Shown piece after piece: positions 18,538 to 28,681 of a stretch of DNA of 64,000 bases. How positions within the stretch are numbered: position 1 is the first letter of the stretch; each line of letters starts with the position of its first letter. Under the pieces are notes generated by a model that was not told where the DNA came from, made no database searches, and saw only the letters and a program-made list of their open reading frames with translations. The position numbers were made by a program, and so were the translations under genes. The DNA comes from Afipia carboxidovorans OM5 (GTDB taxonomy: Bacteria; Pseudomonadota; Alphaproteobacteria; Rhizobiales; Xanthobacteraceae): contig NC_015684.1 in NCBI RefSeq assembly GCF_000218565.1, forward strand, positions 2,170,001 to 2,234,000, written 5' to 3'.

Positions 18538-19605
18538 GTGATCAGTCTTCTTGAAGAACACGAGCGCACCCTCGCGTTCGCCGAAGTGGCGTTGGGCCAG
18601 ATCAAGTCCCTGCGCCAGAGTGCGATCCCTCGCAATTACGAAATCTGGTACGTCTACGCGACCGGCTACAACATCGAGCTCAACAAGGTCATCAACGAGA
18701 CGTTGCAGCACAACGGCCGGCTGACCGAGGCCGATCTCGAACAGATCCACGAAACCTATCTGTCGCCGACCCGAATGACCGACCGCATCGACAAGGTCGG
18801 ATCACGCGTCATCAACGAGATCGACGACGTGATGAGTCTCATCACCGACGCGGTCGGTATGACGGGTTCTTTCAGCGAGGACCTCGACAGCGCAAGCAAG
18901 CGTCTCGTCAAGGCGAAGGACAAGGCGCAGATCAATCTGATCGTTCACGCGCTTCTTCAATCGACGCGGGAGATGAGCCTCACCAACAAGGCGCTGGAGG
19001 CGCGGCTCGCCACGTCACGCCTCGAGATCGCCAGCCTGCAGGACAGCCTTGAAGCGATCCGCACCGAGAGCCTGACCGACCCTCTCACGTCTCTCGGCAA
19101 TCGCAAATATTTCGATCGCGCGCTGGAATCCGCGGTGGAGCACGCAAGCCATCATGACGAGCCGCTGTCGCTGCTGATGGTCGACATCGATCACTTCAAG
19201 TCGTTCAACGACAATTACGGCCACCTCACCGGCGACCAGGTGCTTCGCCTGGTGGCGCTCGCATTGAAAGCCAACATCAAGGGTCAGGACCTGACCGCGC
19301 GCTATGGCGGCGAGGAGTTCGTGGTCATCTTACCGAACACCTCGATGCGTCAGGCTTTGGCTGTTGCCGACAACATCCGCCGCGCCGTGATGTCAAAGCA
19401 GCTCAAGAAGAAGTCGACCGGCGAAATCCTCGGTCGCGTCACAATCTCCGCCGGCGTTTCGACCTTCCGGCCCGGCGACGACGCCCCCGCTCTGATCGAC
19501 CGCGCCGACGCCTGCCTCTATGCCGCCAAGCGGCACGGCCGCAATCGCGTGATCTGCGAAGCAGACCCCGAATTCACACCGAATGTCCGGATTCAGGTGG
19601 CCTGA
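18538..19605 (+). CDS. GGDEF-domain diguanylate cyclase
   Basis: 355 residues; synthesises cyclic di-GMP from two GTP. The C-terminal GGDEF domain starts near residue 180 (DPLTSLGNRKYFDRAL) and has an intact active-site loop YGGEEF. The position of the inhibitory I-site RxxD, five residues before the loop, reads KGQD, so product inhibition may be weakened. The N-terminal 170 residues are helical, with no transmembrane segment and no domain I recognise; they end in a coiled-coil-like stretch that could drive dimerisation. The start is GTG: upstream ATG codons are out of frame. Confidence 0.92.
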   Translation: MISLLEEHERTLAFAEVALGQIKSLRQSAIPRNYEIWYVYATGYNIELNKVINETLQHNGRLTEADLEQIHETYLSPTRMTDRIDKVGSRVINEIDDVMSLITDAVGMTGSFSEDLDSASKRLVKAKDKAQINLIVHALLQSTREMSLTNKALEARLATSRLEIASLQDSLEAIRTESLTDPLTSLGNRKYFDRALESAVEHASHHDEPLSLLMVDIDHFKSFNDNYGHLTGDQVLRLVALALKANIKGQDLTARYGGEEFVVILPNTSMRQALAVADNIRRAVMSKQLKKKSTGEILGRVTISAGVSTFRPGDDAPALIDRADACLYAAKRHGRNRVICEADPEFTPNVRIQVA

Positions 19606-19639
19606 CGAGATAATGCGTCGAGCCGTCTAGTGGAATGCT

Positions 19640-20047
19640 CTAGCCGTCGGCCTTCGCTGGCGTAAGCTGCACGGATTCCCCGCAGCCGCAGGCGCCCGTC
19701 TGGTTCGGGTTGTTGAACACGAACTGCGCCGCCATCTTGTCGACCTTGAAGTCCATCTCGGTGCCGAGCAGGAACAGCACGGCCTTCGGATCGACGAGGA
19801 TCTTCACGCCCTTGTCCTCGACCACTTCGTCGGTCGGGCGAACGTCGTGAGCGTACTCGACGGTGTATTCCATCCCGGCGCAGCCACCGTTCTTGATACC
19901 GACCCGCAGGCCGATGATCTCCGAGTCCGCACGCGAGGCAAGTTCGCGAACGCGGCTCGCAGCAGCCTCGGTGAGGCGCATCACTTGTGGGCGCGGCCGG
20001 ATCGGCTTGGCGCCCGTTGCGGGAGTGTCAGGGCTCATACCCGTCAT
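19640..20047 (-). CDS. sufA: Iron-sulfur cluster assembly scaffold/carrier, A-type (SufA/IscA family)
   Basis: 135 residues with the A-type carrier core from residue 23. The three cluster-ligand cysteines are visible: one in IKNGGCAGMEY and two in GACGCGES near the C-terminus. These proteins pass Fe-S clusters from the SufBCD scaffold to apo-targets. It is the last gene of the suf cluster, 83 nt after sufT. Start choice between the first methionine (20047) and the fourth codon (20038) is open; both give the same domain. Confidence 0.92.
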   Translation of the reverse strand: MTGMSPDTPATGAKPIRPRPQVMRLTEAAASRVRELASRADSEIIGLRVGIKNGGCAGMEYTVEYAHDVRPTDEVVEDKGVKILVDPKAVLFLLGTEMDFKVDKMAAQFVFNNPNQTGACGCGESVQLTPAKADG

Positions 20048-20130
20048 TTGGCGACGTCCCTCCGCATTTCAATGCTCACGATACCAAGCGTGACCTGGTG
20101 ATCACGCCAGAAATTCCCGATTCGTCCAAT

Positions 20131-20523
20131 TCACCACATGTTGAGGACGAGGCGTGCCTCGTCCGACATCCGGTCAGGCGTCCACGGCGGCTCCCAGATC
20201 ACGCTGACGTTGACGGCGCCGACACCCGGCACGCTCGCCAACGCGTTCTCTACAAAGGTCGGCAGTTCGCCCGCCGCAGGGCAATTCGGCGTCGTCAGCG
20301 TCATCTGCACGGAGACGGCGCGGTCATCCTTGATGTCGACCTTGTAGATGAGGCCGAGCTCATAGATGTCGGCCGGAATTTCCGGGTCATACACCGTCTT
20401 CAGCGCCGCCACGATATCGGCGCCGAGTCGCTCAGTTTCCTCCGGCGACAAGGCCGAGGTGGTGTCGACGCGGACATCCGTCGTGTCCTGAGCCGGCTTC
20501 TCCGTTGAATCCGCTTCGCTCAT
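20131..20523 (-). CDS. sufT: SufT, DUF59/MIP18-family Fe-S maturation factor
   Basis: 130 residues. The DUF59 domain covers roughly residues 35-115: VYDPEIPADIYELGLIYKV, the TTPNCPAAGELP segment with the single conserved cysteine, and PGVGAVNVSVIWEPPW. SufT proteins assist Fe-S cluster maturation under high cluster demand. Its ATG overlaps the sufS stop codon by 4 nt (ATGA), which argues for translational coupling. The acidic N-terminal 30 residues are probably disordered. Confidence 0.9.
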   Translation of the reverse strand: MSEADSTEKPAQDTTDVRVDTTSALSPEETERLGADIVAALKTVYDPEIPADIYELGLIYKVDIKDDRAVSVQMTLTTPNCPAAGELPTFVENALASVPGVGAVNVSVIWEPPWTPDRMSDEARLVLNMW

Positions 20524-21764
20524 GAGAATAGCTCTCCTGCCTTGACCAGCGCCTGCGCCAATTGGTCGACCTCTGCCCGGGTATTATACATCCCGAACGA
20601 GGCGCGGCAGGTCGCCGTCACGTTGAATCGCTCCAGAAGCGGCATCACGCAATGCGTGCCGGCCCGCACGGCAATGCCCGAGCGGTCGATCACGGTCGCG
20701 ACATCATGCGGGTGCGCGCCCTTCATCTCGAACGAGATCACCGGCCCCTTGTTCCTCGCAGTCCCGATCAGCCGCAGCGAGTTGATCTCCCGCAGCCGCC
20801 CGGTTGCATAGGTCAGAAGGTCGTGCTCGTGCGCGGCGATCCGCTCCTTGCCGATGGAGTTGACGTAGTCGATGGCGGCGCCAAACCCGATCGCCTCGAC
20901 GATCGCCGGCGTGCCGGCCTCGAACTTGTGAGGCGGATCACCATAGGTGACCCAATCCTGCGCCACCTCACGGATCATTTCGCCGCCGCCGTTATAGGGG
21001 CGCATCGCAACGAGGTGATCGTATTTGGCGTAGAGCGCGCCGATCCCGGTGGGGCCGTAAATCTTGTGGCCTGTGCAGACGTAGAAGTCGCAATCGATGT
21101 CCTGCACGTCGACCGTCATGTGCACCGCGGCCTGGCTGCCATCGACCAGCACCGGAATGCCGCGCGCATGCGCGATCCGCACGACCTCTTTCACCGGCAC
21201 CACGGTGCCGAGCGCGTTCGACATCTGGGTGATGGCGACAAGCTTGGTCTTCGCTGTGAGAAGCTTCTCGAACTCCTCGATCAGGAAGTTACCTTCGTCA
21301 TCGACCGGCGCCCACTTCAGCACCGCACCCTGGCGCTCGCGCAGGAAATGCCACGGGATGATGTTGGAGTGATGCTCCATGATCGAGAGGACGATTTCAT
21401 CGCCCTCCTTGATATTCGGCTCGCCCCACGAGGACGCAACGAGGTTGATCGCCTCGGTCGCGTTGCGGGTAAAGATGATCTCTTCCCGACGCGCGGCGTT
21501 GAGGAAGGCAGCAACCTTGGTGCGGCCGCCCTCATAAGCATCCGTCGCAGCATTGGCGAGATAGTGCAGCCCGCGATGCACGTTGGCGTACTCAGAATGA
21601 TACGCCTGCGTCATCCGGTCCAGAACGGCATTCGGCTTCTGCGCGGAGGCCGCGTTGTCGAGATAGATGAGCGGCTTGCCGTACACTTTGGTCGCGAGCG
21701 CCGGGAAGTCCGCGCGAATCCGGTCGACGTCGTAGGAGCCGTTGGTCACCGCCGGATGCATCAT
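20520..21764 (-). CDS. sufS: Cysteine desulfurase SufS (group II)
   Basis: PLP enzyme of about 414 residues that takes sulfur from cysteine for Fe-S clusters. Signature stretches are YLDNAASAQKPNAV, TRNATEAINLVASSWG, the PLP lysine in CTGHKIYGPTGIG, and RAGTHCVMPL with the active-site cysteine. SufS normally needs SufE or SufU as sulfur acceptor, and neither is encoded in this operon. The ATG at 21764 overlaps the sufD stop by 1 nt; the next codon is also ATG. An upstream in-frame start would intrude into sufD. Confidence 0.95.
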   Translation of the reverse strand: MMHPAVTNGSYDVDRIRADFPALATKVYGKPLIYLDNAASAQKPNAVLDRMTQAYHSEYANVHRGLHYLANAATDAYEGGRTKVAAFLNAARREEIIFTRNATEAINLVASSWGEPNIKEGDEIVLSIMEHHSNIIPWHFLRERQGAVLKWAPVDDEGNFLIEEFEKLLTAKTKLVAITQMSNALGTVVPVKEVVRIAHARGIPVLVDGSQAAVHMTVDVQDIDCDFYVCTGHKIYGPTGIGALYAKYDHLVAMRPYNGGGEMIREVAQDWVTYGDPPHKFEAGTPAIVEAIGFGAAIDYVNSIGKERIAAHEHDLLTYATGRLREINSLRLIGTARNKGPVISFEMKGAHPHDVATVIDRSGIAVRAGTHCVMPLLERFNVTATCRASFGMYNTRAEVDQLAQALVKAGELFS

Positions 21765-23083
21765 CAGCCTCGCGCCGCGAGCCAACGCTCGGCGGTTGTG
21801 ATCGCAAGCTCTCGCAAACCGTCGTCGACAATGGATTCAATCGCCTCGCCAACGAAGGCGGAGATCAACAGCGACTGCGCCTCGTTCTCAGGCAGACCGC
21901 GCGCGCGCAGATAGAACAACAGTTCCTCGTCGAGCGCGCCCGCCGTCGCACCATGGCCGCAGGCCACGTCGTCAGCGAAAATCTCCAGTTCCGGCTTGTT
22001 GTCGGCTTCGGCCTCGTCGGACAGGAGAAGCGCCCGCGTCATCATCTTGCCGTCGGTCTTCTGTGCGTCCTGCTGCACGATGATCCGCCCTTGAAACACG
22101 GAGCGGGACTGATCGTCGAGCACAGCGCGGAAAATCTCGCGGCTGGTGCAATTCGGCACAGCGTGGTTGACGACGAGAGTCGTGTCGGCGTGACGGCGGC
22201 CCCCGAGAAGGTTGACGCCGTTGGTCGAGAGCTCGCTGTCTTCCCCGAGGAAGCTGATGAAGCCCTGATAGCGGCTTACTGCAGCGCCCTGATTGAGACC
22301 GAAGGTGTTGAGCTTGACGCGAGCACCGAGCGTGAAGGCCGCCGTCGTGATATTCGCCGCGTCGCGCGCATCCTCCATCAGGCGGATGTGCTGCAGCTCG
22401 GAATCATCGCCGACCGAGATGTCGACCTGATCGTGGACCTGATAGGCGGTAGCGCCGGCCGCGACAAAACTCTCGACGAGCGTGACGCACGCCTTCTTGC
22501 CGATCGCAATCTTTGAGCGAGTCACAGACGATGCAGACGATGCAGTCGCGACATGCGCGATATAAAGCGGCCGTTCGAGGATGACACCATCGTCAACCTC
22601 GACGAGCACGCCATCCGTGGCCATCGCGCCGTTGAACGAAATCATTGCGTCAGCCGCGAACGTCGTCTTGAGAAGATCGACGGCACCGGCCGCAAGCGAC
22701 TCACGCAGCGAGCGAACGCGAACACCCTTGGGAAGCAATGCGAGGTCGGAGAGCTTCGGCGCGAGCACACCATCAACCAGCGTCAGCCGGGTGGCATTCT
22801 CGATGCCGATCGCCGCCTGCGCCTTTGCAGCAAGCGCCAAAGCTGCATCACCGGGCACCGGTGCAAGCGGCGCGACGGCGCGCAGCAGTGCACGCAGGTC
22901 TGTATACTTCCACTCTTCGATCCGGCGATGCGGCAGGCCGCGCGAGGTGAAATCCTCGAAGGCCGCCTTCCGCGCGGTCGCGACCGGGCCCTCGCCCGGC
23001 AAGCGATCGCGTGCGGCAGCAAACACGTCAGCCGGCGGTGTTCCCGCCGCCGCCGTCGCTGCAATGTTCATCATGATGCTCAC
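21764..23083 (-). CDS. sufD: Fe-S cluster assembly protein SufD
   Basis: 439 residues; forms the SufBC2D scaffold complex with SufB and the SufC ATPase. The N-terminal helical part (GLPHRRIEEWKYTDLRALL) and the beta-helix core with the conserved tail (ADDVACGHGATAGALDEELLFYLRARGL) are clear. The histidine in CGHGAT corresponds to the one needed at the SufB-SufD interface. It starts with GTG immediately after the sufC stop, with AAGG placed 8 nt upstream; ATG codons 3 and 4 residues in are possible alternatives. Confidence 0.94.
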   Translation of the reverse strand: MSIMMNIAATAAAGTPPADVFAAARDRLPGEGPVATARKAAFEDFTSRGLPHRRIEEWKYTDLRALLRAVAPLAPVPGDAALALAAKAQAAIGIENATRLTLVDGVLAPKLSDLALLPKGVRVRSLRESLAAGAVDLLKTTFAADAMISFNGAMATDGVLVEVDDGVILERPLYIAHVATASSASSVTRSKIAIGKKACVTLVESFVAAGATAYQVHDQVDISVGDDSELQHIRLMEDARDAANITTAAFTLGARVKLNTFGLNQGAAVSRYQGFISFLGEDSELSTNGVNLLGGRRHADTTLVVNHAVPNCTSREIFRAVLDDQSRSVFQGRIIVQQDAQKTDGKMMTRALLLSDEAEADNKPELEIFADDVACGHGATAGALDEELLFYLRARGLPENEAQSLLISAFVGEAIESIVDDGLRELAITTAERWLAARG

Positions 23084-23838
23084 TTATGCCGCCTTCTCTT
23101 CGAACTGCGCATAGCCAGACTTCTCAAGCTCCAGGGCGAGATCCTTGCTGCCGCTCTTCACGACGCGCCCCTTCGACATCACGTGCACAAAGTCGGGGAC
23201 GATGTAATTGAGTAGCCGCTGATAGTGGGTGATGACGACCATGGCGCGGTCTTTCGAGCGCAGCGCGTTAACGCCATCGGCCGCAACACGCAGCGCGTCG
23301 ATATCGAGACCCGAATCCATCTCGTCGAGGATGCACAGGCTCGGCTCAAACAGCGCCATCTGCAGCACTTCGTTGCGCTTCTTCTCACCGCCGGAGAAGC
23401 CGACATTGACGCCGCGCTTGAGCATGTCCTGCGGCACGTTGAGCCGCGCCGACACCTCACGCACCTTCTTCAGAAATTCCGGCGTTGAAAGCTCGGCCTC
23501 GCCGCGCGCCTTGCGCTGCGCATTCAGCGCCGTGCGCAGGAACGTCATGGTGGCGACGCCCGGAATTTCCATCGGATACTGGAACGCGAGAAACACGCCC
23601 TTGGCGGCGCGCTCGTCCGGCTCCATCGCGAGAAGATCTTCGCCCTTGAACAGGATTTCGCCGCCCGTCACTTCATAGCCCGGCTTGCCGGCGATGACGT
23701 GGGAGAGCGTCGATTTGCCCGAGCCATTCGGCCCCATGATCGCGTGGACTTCGCCCGCGTTCACCGTGAGATCGAGACCATGCAGAATCTCGTTGTCCTC
23801 GACCTGAACCTTGAGGCCCTTGACTTGCAACAACGCGG

Positions 23839-23842
<4 letters not shown>
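23084..23842 (-). CDS. sufC: Fe-S assembly ATPase SufC
   Basis: ABC-type ATPase of 252 residues in the cytosolic SufBCD complex, not a transporter. Walker A is MGPNGSGKSTLSHV, the ABC signature is FSGGEKKRNE, and Walker B is LCILDEMDSGLDIDAL, all diagnostic of SufC. The chosen ATG overlaps the sufB stop codon by 4 nt. The open frame runs 48 codons further upstream, but this lies inside sufB and has no homology to the family. Confidence 0.95.
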
Positions 23843-25338
<1,496 letters not shown>

Positions 25339-25408
25339 TTTACTTCTCCGCTCGCGGTTTCAAGGACCGCAGTGGACGACTTGATGTCGCTAATATCTTC
25401 CGTTCCTG

Positions 25409-25438
25409 TTATTACCCATTTTTTAGAACGGTTCAACC
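25409..25438 (-). promoter_or_regulatory. Candidate promoter of sufBCDST-sufA overlapped by an Irr/ICE-like operator
   Basis: On the minus strand TTGAAC (25436-25431), a 16-nt spacer and TAATAA (25414-25409) form a good -35/-10 pair. The partly palindromic sequence TTTAGAACGGTTCAACC (plus strand 25422-25438) resembles the iron-control element bound by Irr in bradyrhizobia (TTTAGAA, 3 nt, TTCTAAA) and covers the -35 region. The leader would be about 64 nt. The left half-site matches fully; the right one only in TTC. Confidence 0.5.
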
Positions 25439-26590
25439 AACCACATCTGAACTTCTAACTAATACGTTCGAGAGCGATCTCCAAGCCTCCAGAAGGTATT
25501 GAATCTCTGCTTCCGTGGTGTCCCAGCCCAGACTAAGACGCACGGCTCCCTGCGCTGTCTCGGGCGCCACGCCCATTGCCGTCAGAACGGGCGAGGCATG
25601 GACCTTTCCGGAGGAACAAGCCGAACCGGAGGACACCGCCATGCCCTCCAGATCGAAGGCGATCACAGCGGTTTCCGCCTTCATGCCGGGGGCCGAGAAC
25701 AAGGTGGTGTTCGGCAGCCGCGGAACATCGCTGGAAAAGACAGTCATTTCAGGCGTTACCGCCTGAAGGCCCGTTTCGAGCTTCGCCCGGAGCTTCTGCA
25801 TTCGCGCCATTGCGGCGGCGCCAGCGTCAAGATGAGCGGCCACAGCGGCGCCAAACGCTGCAATCCCAGGCAGATTCTCGGTTCCGCCCCTGCGACCCTT
25901 CTCCTGACCTCCGGCGGCGATCAACGGCTCATAACCGGCAAGGCGCTCGGTCAGGATCAGCGCTCCGGTGCCCTTGGAACCACCGATTTTATGTGCAGAA
26001 ATCGATAGAAGATCGATGTTCAATGCATTGATATCAATATCGATCTTCCCAAATCCCTGAACCGCATCGACATGCAGGATGCCATGGGCGGCATGGACGA
26101 GTTCCGCGATCTCCGCGATCGGCTGGATCGCTCCGGTCTCGTTATTAGCAAGCATCACCGAGACCAGCGCCGGCGCGCCGTCCGCGAGCAAAGTCCTCAG
26201 CCGCTCAAGATCGACTACACCGGAAGACGTCACCGGAGCGGTTTGGACATCCTCGACCGGGAATCGGCCGCCGGATCGCACGGACGAATGCTCGATGGCG
26301 GAGACAATAAGTCGCGTCGCCACATCGCCATTGCGGCGCAGGCCGGGCACCAGCGCAAGCGCATTGGCCTCGGTTCCCCCGGAGGTGAAGACCACATCGG
26401 CACTGCGTGCGCCAACTGCTTTGGCAATGTTGGCGCGGGCATCTTCGATGATCTTCCGCGCAGCGCGGCCTTCGGCGTGAACCGAGGATGGATTCCCCTG
26501 CAGGTCCATGGCCTGCAGCATCGCTGCCTTGGCCTGCGGACGCATCGGCGCTGTGGCGTTCCAGTCGAGATAGACGCGTGTTTTTGCCAT
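25433..26590 (-). CDS. Cysteine desulfurase, IscS/NifS type (group I)
   Basis: PLP enzyme of about 385 residues releasing sulfur from cysteine. Motifs: YLDWNATAPMRP, TSGGTEANALAL, SISAHKIGGSKGTGAL with the PLP lysine, and the mobile-loop cysteine in SSGSACSSGKVHASPVL. It is the first gene of the Fe-S block, 94 nt ahead of sufB. Group I enzymes serve ISC-type assembly or tRNA thiolation, so together with SufS the operon carries two desulfurase classes. The start at MAKTRVYLDW is preferred; nine further codons upstream are open. Confidence 0.93.
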   Translation of the reverse strand: MAKTRVYLDWNATAPMRPQAKAAMLQAMDLQGNPSSVHAEGRAARKIIEDARANIAKAVGARSADVVFTSGGTEANALALVPGLRRNGDVATRLIVSAIEHSSVRSGGRFPVEDVQTAPVTSSGVVDLERLRTLLADGAPALVSVMLANNETGAIQPIAEIAELVHAAHGILHVDAVQGFGKIDIDINALNIDLLSISAHKIGGSKGTGALILTERLAGYEPLIAAGGQEKGRRGGTENLPGIAAFGAAVAAHLDAGAAAMARMQKLRAKLETGLQAVTPEMTVFSSDVPRLPNTTLFSAPGMKAETAVIAFDLEGMAVSSGSACSSGKVHASPVLTAMGVAPETAQGAVRLSLGWDTTEAEIQYLLEAWRSLSNVLVRSSDVVG

Positions 26591-26678
26591 TTGTCGTCCA
26601 GCCGCACCAACCATCACATCAACTCATTGCTCTGTCGTCATTTTCCGGCCCGACGCAGCCGGGCGCGGCGCAATCTGC

Positions 26679-26706
26679 TTGCTTTTTCACCTGCCACCCA
26701 TGTTAG
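26679..26706 (+). promoter_or_regulatory. Possible promoter of the alpha/beta hydrolase gene
   Basis: TTGCTT (26679-26684), 16-nt spacer, TGTTAG (26701-26706) in the 227-nt divergent region between the cysteine desulfurase and the hydrolase genes. The -10 box is a modest match. Confidence 0.3.
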
Positions 26707-26817
26707 AAGTCGGCCTCGCAATCGAGTGGCTTCCGTTAGCATGGCAGCATTGTGTCATCGGGCTGCGATGAGGGGTTTGGCGGGTACAGCGCTGAACGAG
26801 CATATCTAGGGACAAAG

Positions 26818-27465
26818 ATGCCTGAAGTTATTTTCACCGGCCCCGCAGGCCGCCTTGAGGGACGCTACCATCCCGCGAAGCAGAAGAACGCTCCGATCGC
26901 GATGGTGCTGCATCCGCATCCGCAGTTCCAGGGTAACATGAATCACCCGATCGTTTATCAGGTGTATTACTCTTTCGTCGCGCGCGGCTTCTCGGTTCTG
27001 CGATTCAACTTCCGCGGCGTCGGCCGCAGCCAGGGCTCGTTCGATCACGGCACCGGCGAACTCTCCGATGCGGCGGCGGCGCTCGACTGGGCACAGACCA
27101 TCAATCCCGAAGCACGCGCCTGCTGGGTCGCGGGCTTCTCGTTCGGCGCGTGGATCGGCATGCAACTCCTGATGCGCCGACCAGAGGTCGAAGGCTTCAT
27201 CTCGATCGCACCGGAGCCGAACCGCTACGACTTCTCGTTCCTCGCGCCCTGTCCCTCGTCGGGCCTGATCGTGCACGGCGACAAGGACATCGTCGCGCCC
27301 GCGAAGGACGTCAACACGCTGGTCGAGAAGCTGAAGACCCAGAAGGGCATCGTGATCGAGCAGCAGGTCATCCCCGGCGCCAACCACTTCTTCCAGGATC
27401 GGCTCGAGCCGCTGATGGAGACGATCACGTCCTATCTCGACATGCGGCTTGCGAACGTCCGGTAA
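26818..27465 (+). CDS. Alpha/beta hydrolase
   Basis: 215 residues. The nucleophile elbow is GFSFGAW (serine), the acid is in VHGDKDIVAP, and the catalytic histidine is in PGANHFFQDR. HPHPQFQGNMNHP near residue 32 forms the oxyanion region. It belongs to a small cytosolic hydrolase group often found beside suf genes in bradyrhizobia; the substrate is unknown. The start at MPEVIF is chosen because homologous proteins begin there and AGGGACAAAG precedes it; the frame is open 22 codons upstream. Confidence 0.88.
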   Translation: MPEVIFTGPAGRLEGRYHPAKQKNAPIAMVLHPHPQFQGNMNHPIVYQVYYSFVARGFSVLRFNFRGVGRSQGSFDHGTGELSDAAAALDWAQTINPEARACWVAGFSFGAWIGMQLLMRRPEVEGFISIAPEPNRYDFSFLAPCPSSGLIVHGDKDIVAPAKDVNTLVEKLKTQKGIVIEQQVIPGANHFFQDRLEPLMETITSYLDMRLANVR

Positions 27466-27483
27466 AATCCAGTCTCGTCGAAT

Positions 27484-28584
27484 TCACGAAGGCAGCGCCA
27501 GTACGCCACCTGACAGCGGCGAGGAAATGCCCGTCGTTCCGGGATAAGTCAGCGGCAATTTCTTGAGGCTGCGCACCGCGAGGTAAGCGAAAGCCTGCGC
27601 CTCGATCGCATCGTTCTGCCAGCCGAGATCGTGCCCGGTCATCACCGGACTCGGTGCGATCTGCTCCGCGAGCATCCGCATCAGGGTCGGATTGTTGGCA
27701 CCGCCGCCGACCACGATCCATGTCACTGGCCTCCCCGGCAGCAGCGGCACGATCCGCGCGATCGCAGCCGCGGTGAAAGCGGTGAGCGTCGCTGCGCCAT
27801 CCTCAAGTGTCATGCCTTCGACATTCAACGCAGCGAAGTCGTTGCGGTCGAGCGACTTCGGCAACGACGCCGCAAAGAATGGCCGCGTCAGCGCCCGCGC
27901 AATCCAGACGGCATCGACCTCACCTTGCGCGGCGAGCGCGCCGTCACGGTCCATCGCCTGTCCGGTGTGCCGCAACAGGTAATCGTCGAGCAGCGCATTG
28001 CCGGGGCCGGTGTCGCAGGCGACGAGGTTTTCACCGTCGTCATAGGTGATGTTGGCGACGCCGCCGATATTGACGATGGCGGCCGGCATCGCGCAATCGG
28101 CAAGCCGTAGCAGCGCGCGATGATAGACCGGCACCAGCGGCGCCCCCTGCCCGCCGGAAGCCACGTCGGCCGCGCGGAAGTCATACACCACCGGCAGCCT
28201 CAACGCCTTCGCAAGTGCCCGGCCATCGCCGATCTGAACCGTAAGGCACTCGTGCGGACGATGCAGAACGGTCTGGCCGTGAAAGCCGACGACATCGACG
28301 CTGCCGCGGTCGATTCCATGCTCGGTGAGAAAAGCCTCCACCGCCTCGGCATGGGCGCGGGTGACGAGATCATCGGCCTCAGCCACCGCGTCGGGCCGCT
28401 CATGCCGCTCCCTGATCCGCGGCGCATCGTCGAGTGCCGCGCGTAACACCGCCCGCTCCGCCTCGGTATAAGGCCGATAGCCGGTGGGGCCGAACTCGCC
28501 GATCCGCTCGCCGTCGGTCCGCAGCCAGGCAACATCGACGCCGTCGAGCGAGGTGCCGCTCATCAGGCCGATCGCGTTCTGCAT
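27484..28584 (-). CDS. anmK: Anhydro-N-acetylmuramic acid kinase
   Basis: Recycles 1,6-anhydro-MurNAc released by lytic transglycosylases to MurNAc-6-phosphate. 366 residues. ATP-phosphate loop GLMSGTSLDGVDVAWL is at the N-terminus, followed by GFHGQTVLHRP, NIGGVANITY and the catalytic aspartate segment DTGPGNALLDDY. It is divergent from tyrS with 97 nt between start codons, as in many alphaproteobacteria. It is convergent with the hydrolase gene, 18 nt between stops. Confidence 0.95.
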   Translation of the reverse strand: MQNAIGLMSGTSLDGVDVAWLRTDGERIGEFGPTGYRPYTEAERAVLRAALDDAPRIRERHERPDAVAEADDLVTRAHAEAVEAFLTEHGIDRGSVDVVGFHGQTVLHRPHECLTVQIGDGRALAKALRLPVVYDFRAADVASGGQGAPLVPVYHRALLRLADCAMPAAIVNIGGVANITYDDGENLVACDTGPGNALLDDYLLRHTGQAMDRDGALAAQGEVDAVWIARALTRPFFAASLPKSLDRNDFAALNVEGMTLEDGAATLTAFTAAAIARIVPLLPGRPVTWIVVGGGANNPTLMRMLAEQIAPSPVMTGHDLGWQNDAIEAQAFAYLAVRSLKKLPLTYPGTTGISSPLSGGVLALPS

Positions 28585-28681
28585 GGCGCGCCTCCGGTTG
28601 AATTGAGTCCCGGACCTGATACACCACGGAGCCGCTAAAAATCGCTAAATCCCCAACTCGCCAATCGTCGAAGAGCCGCGC

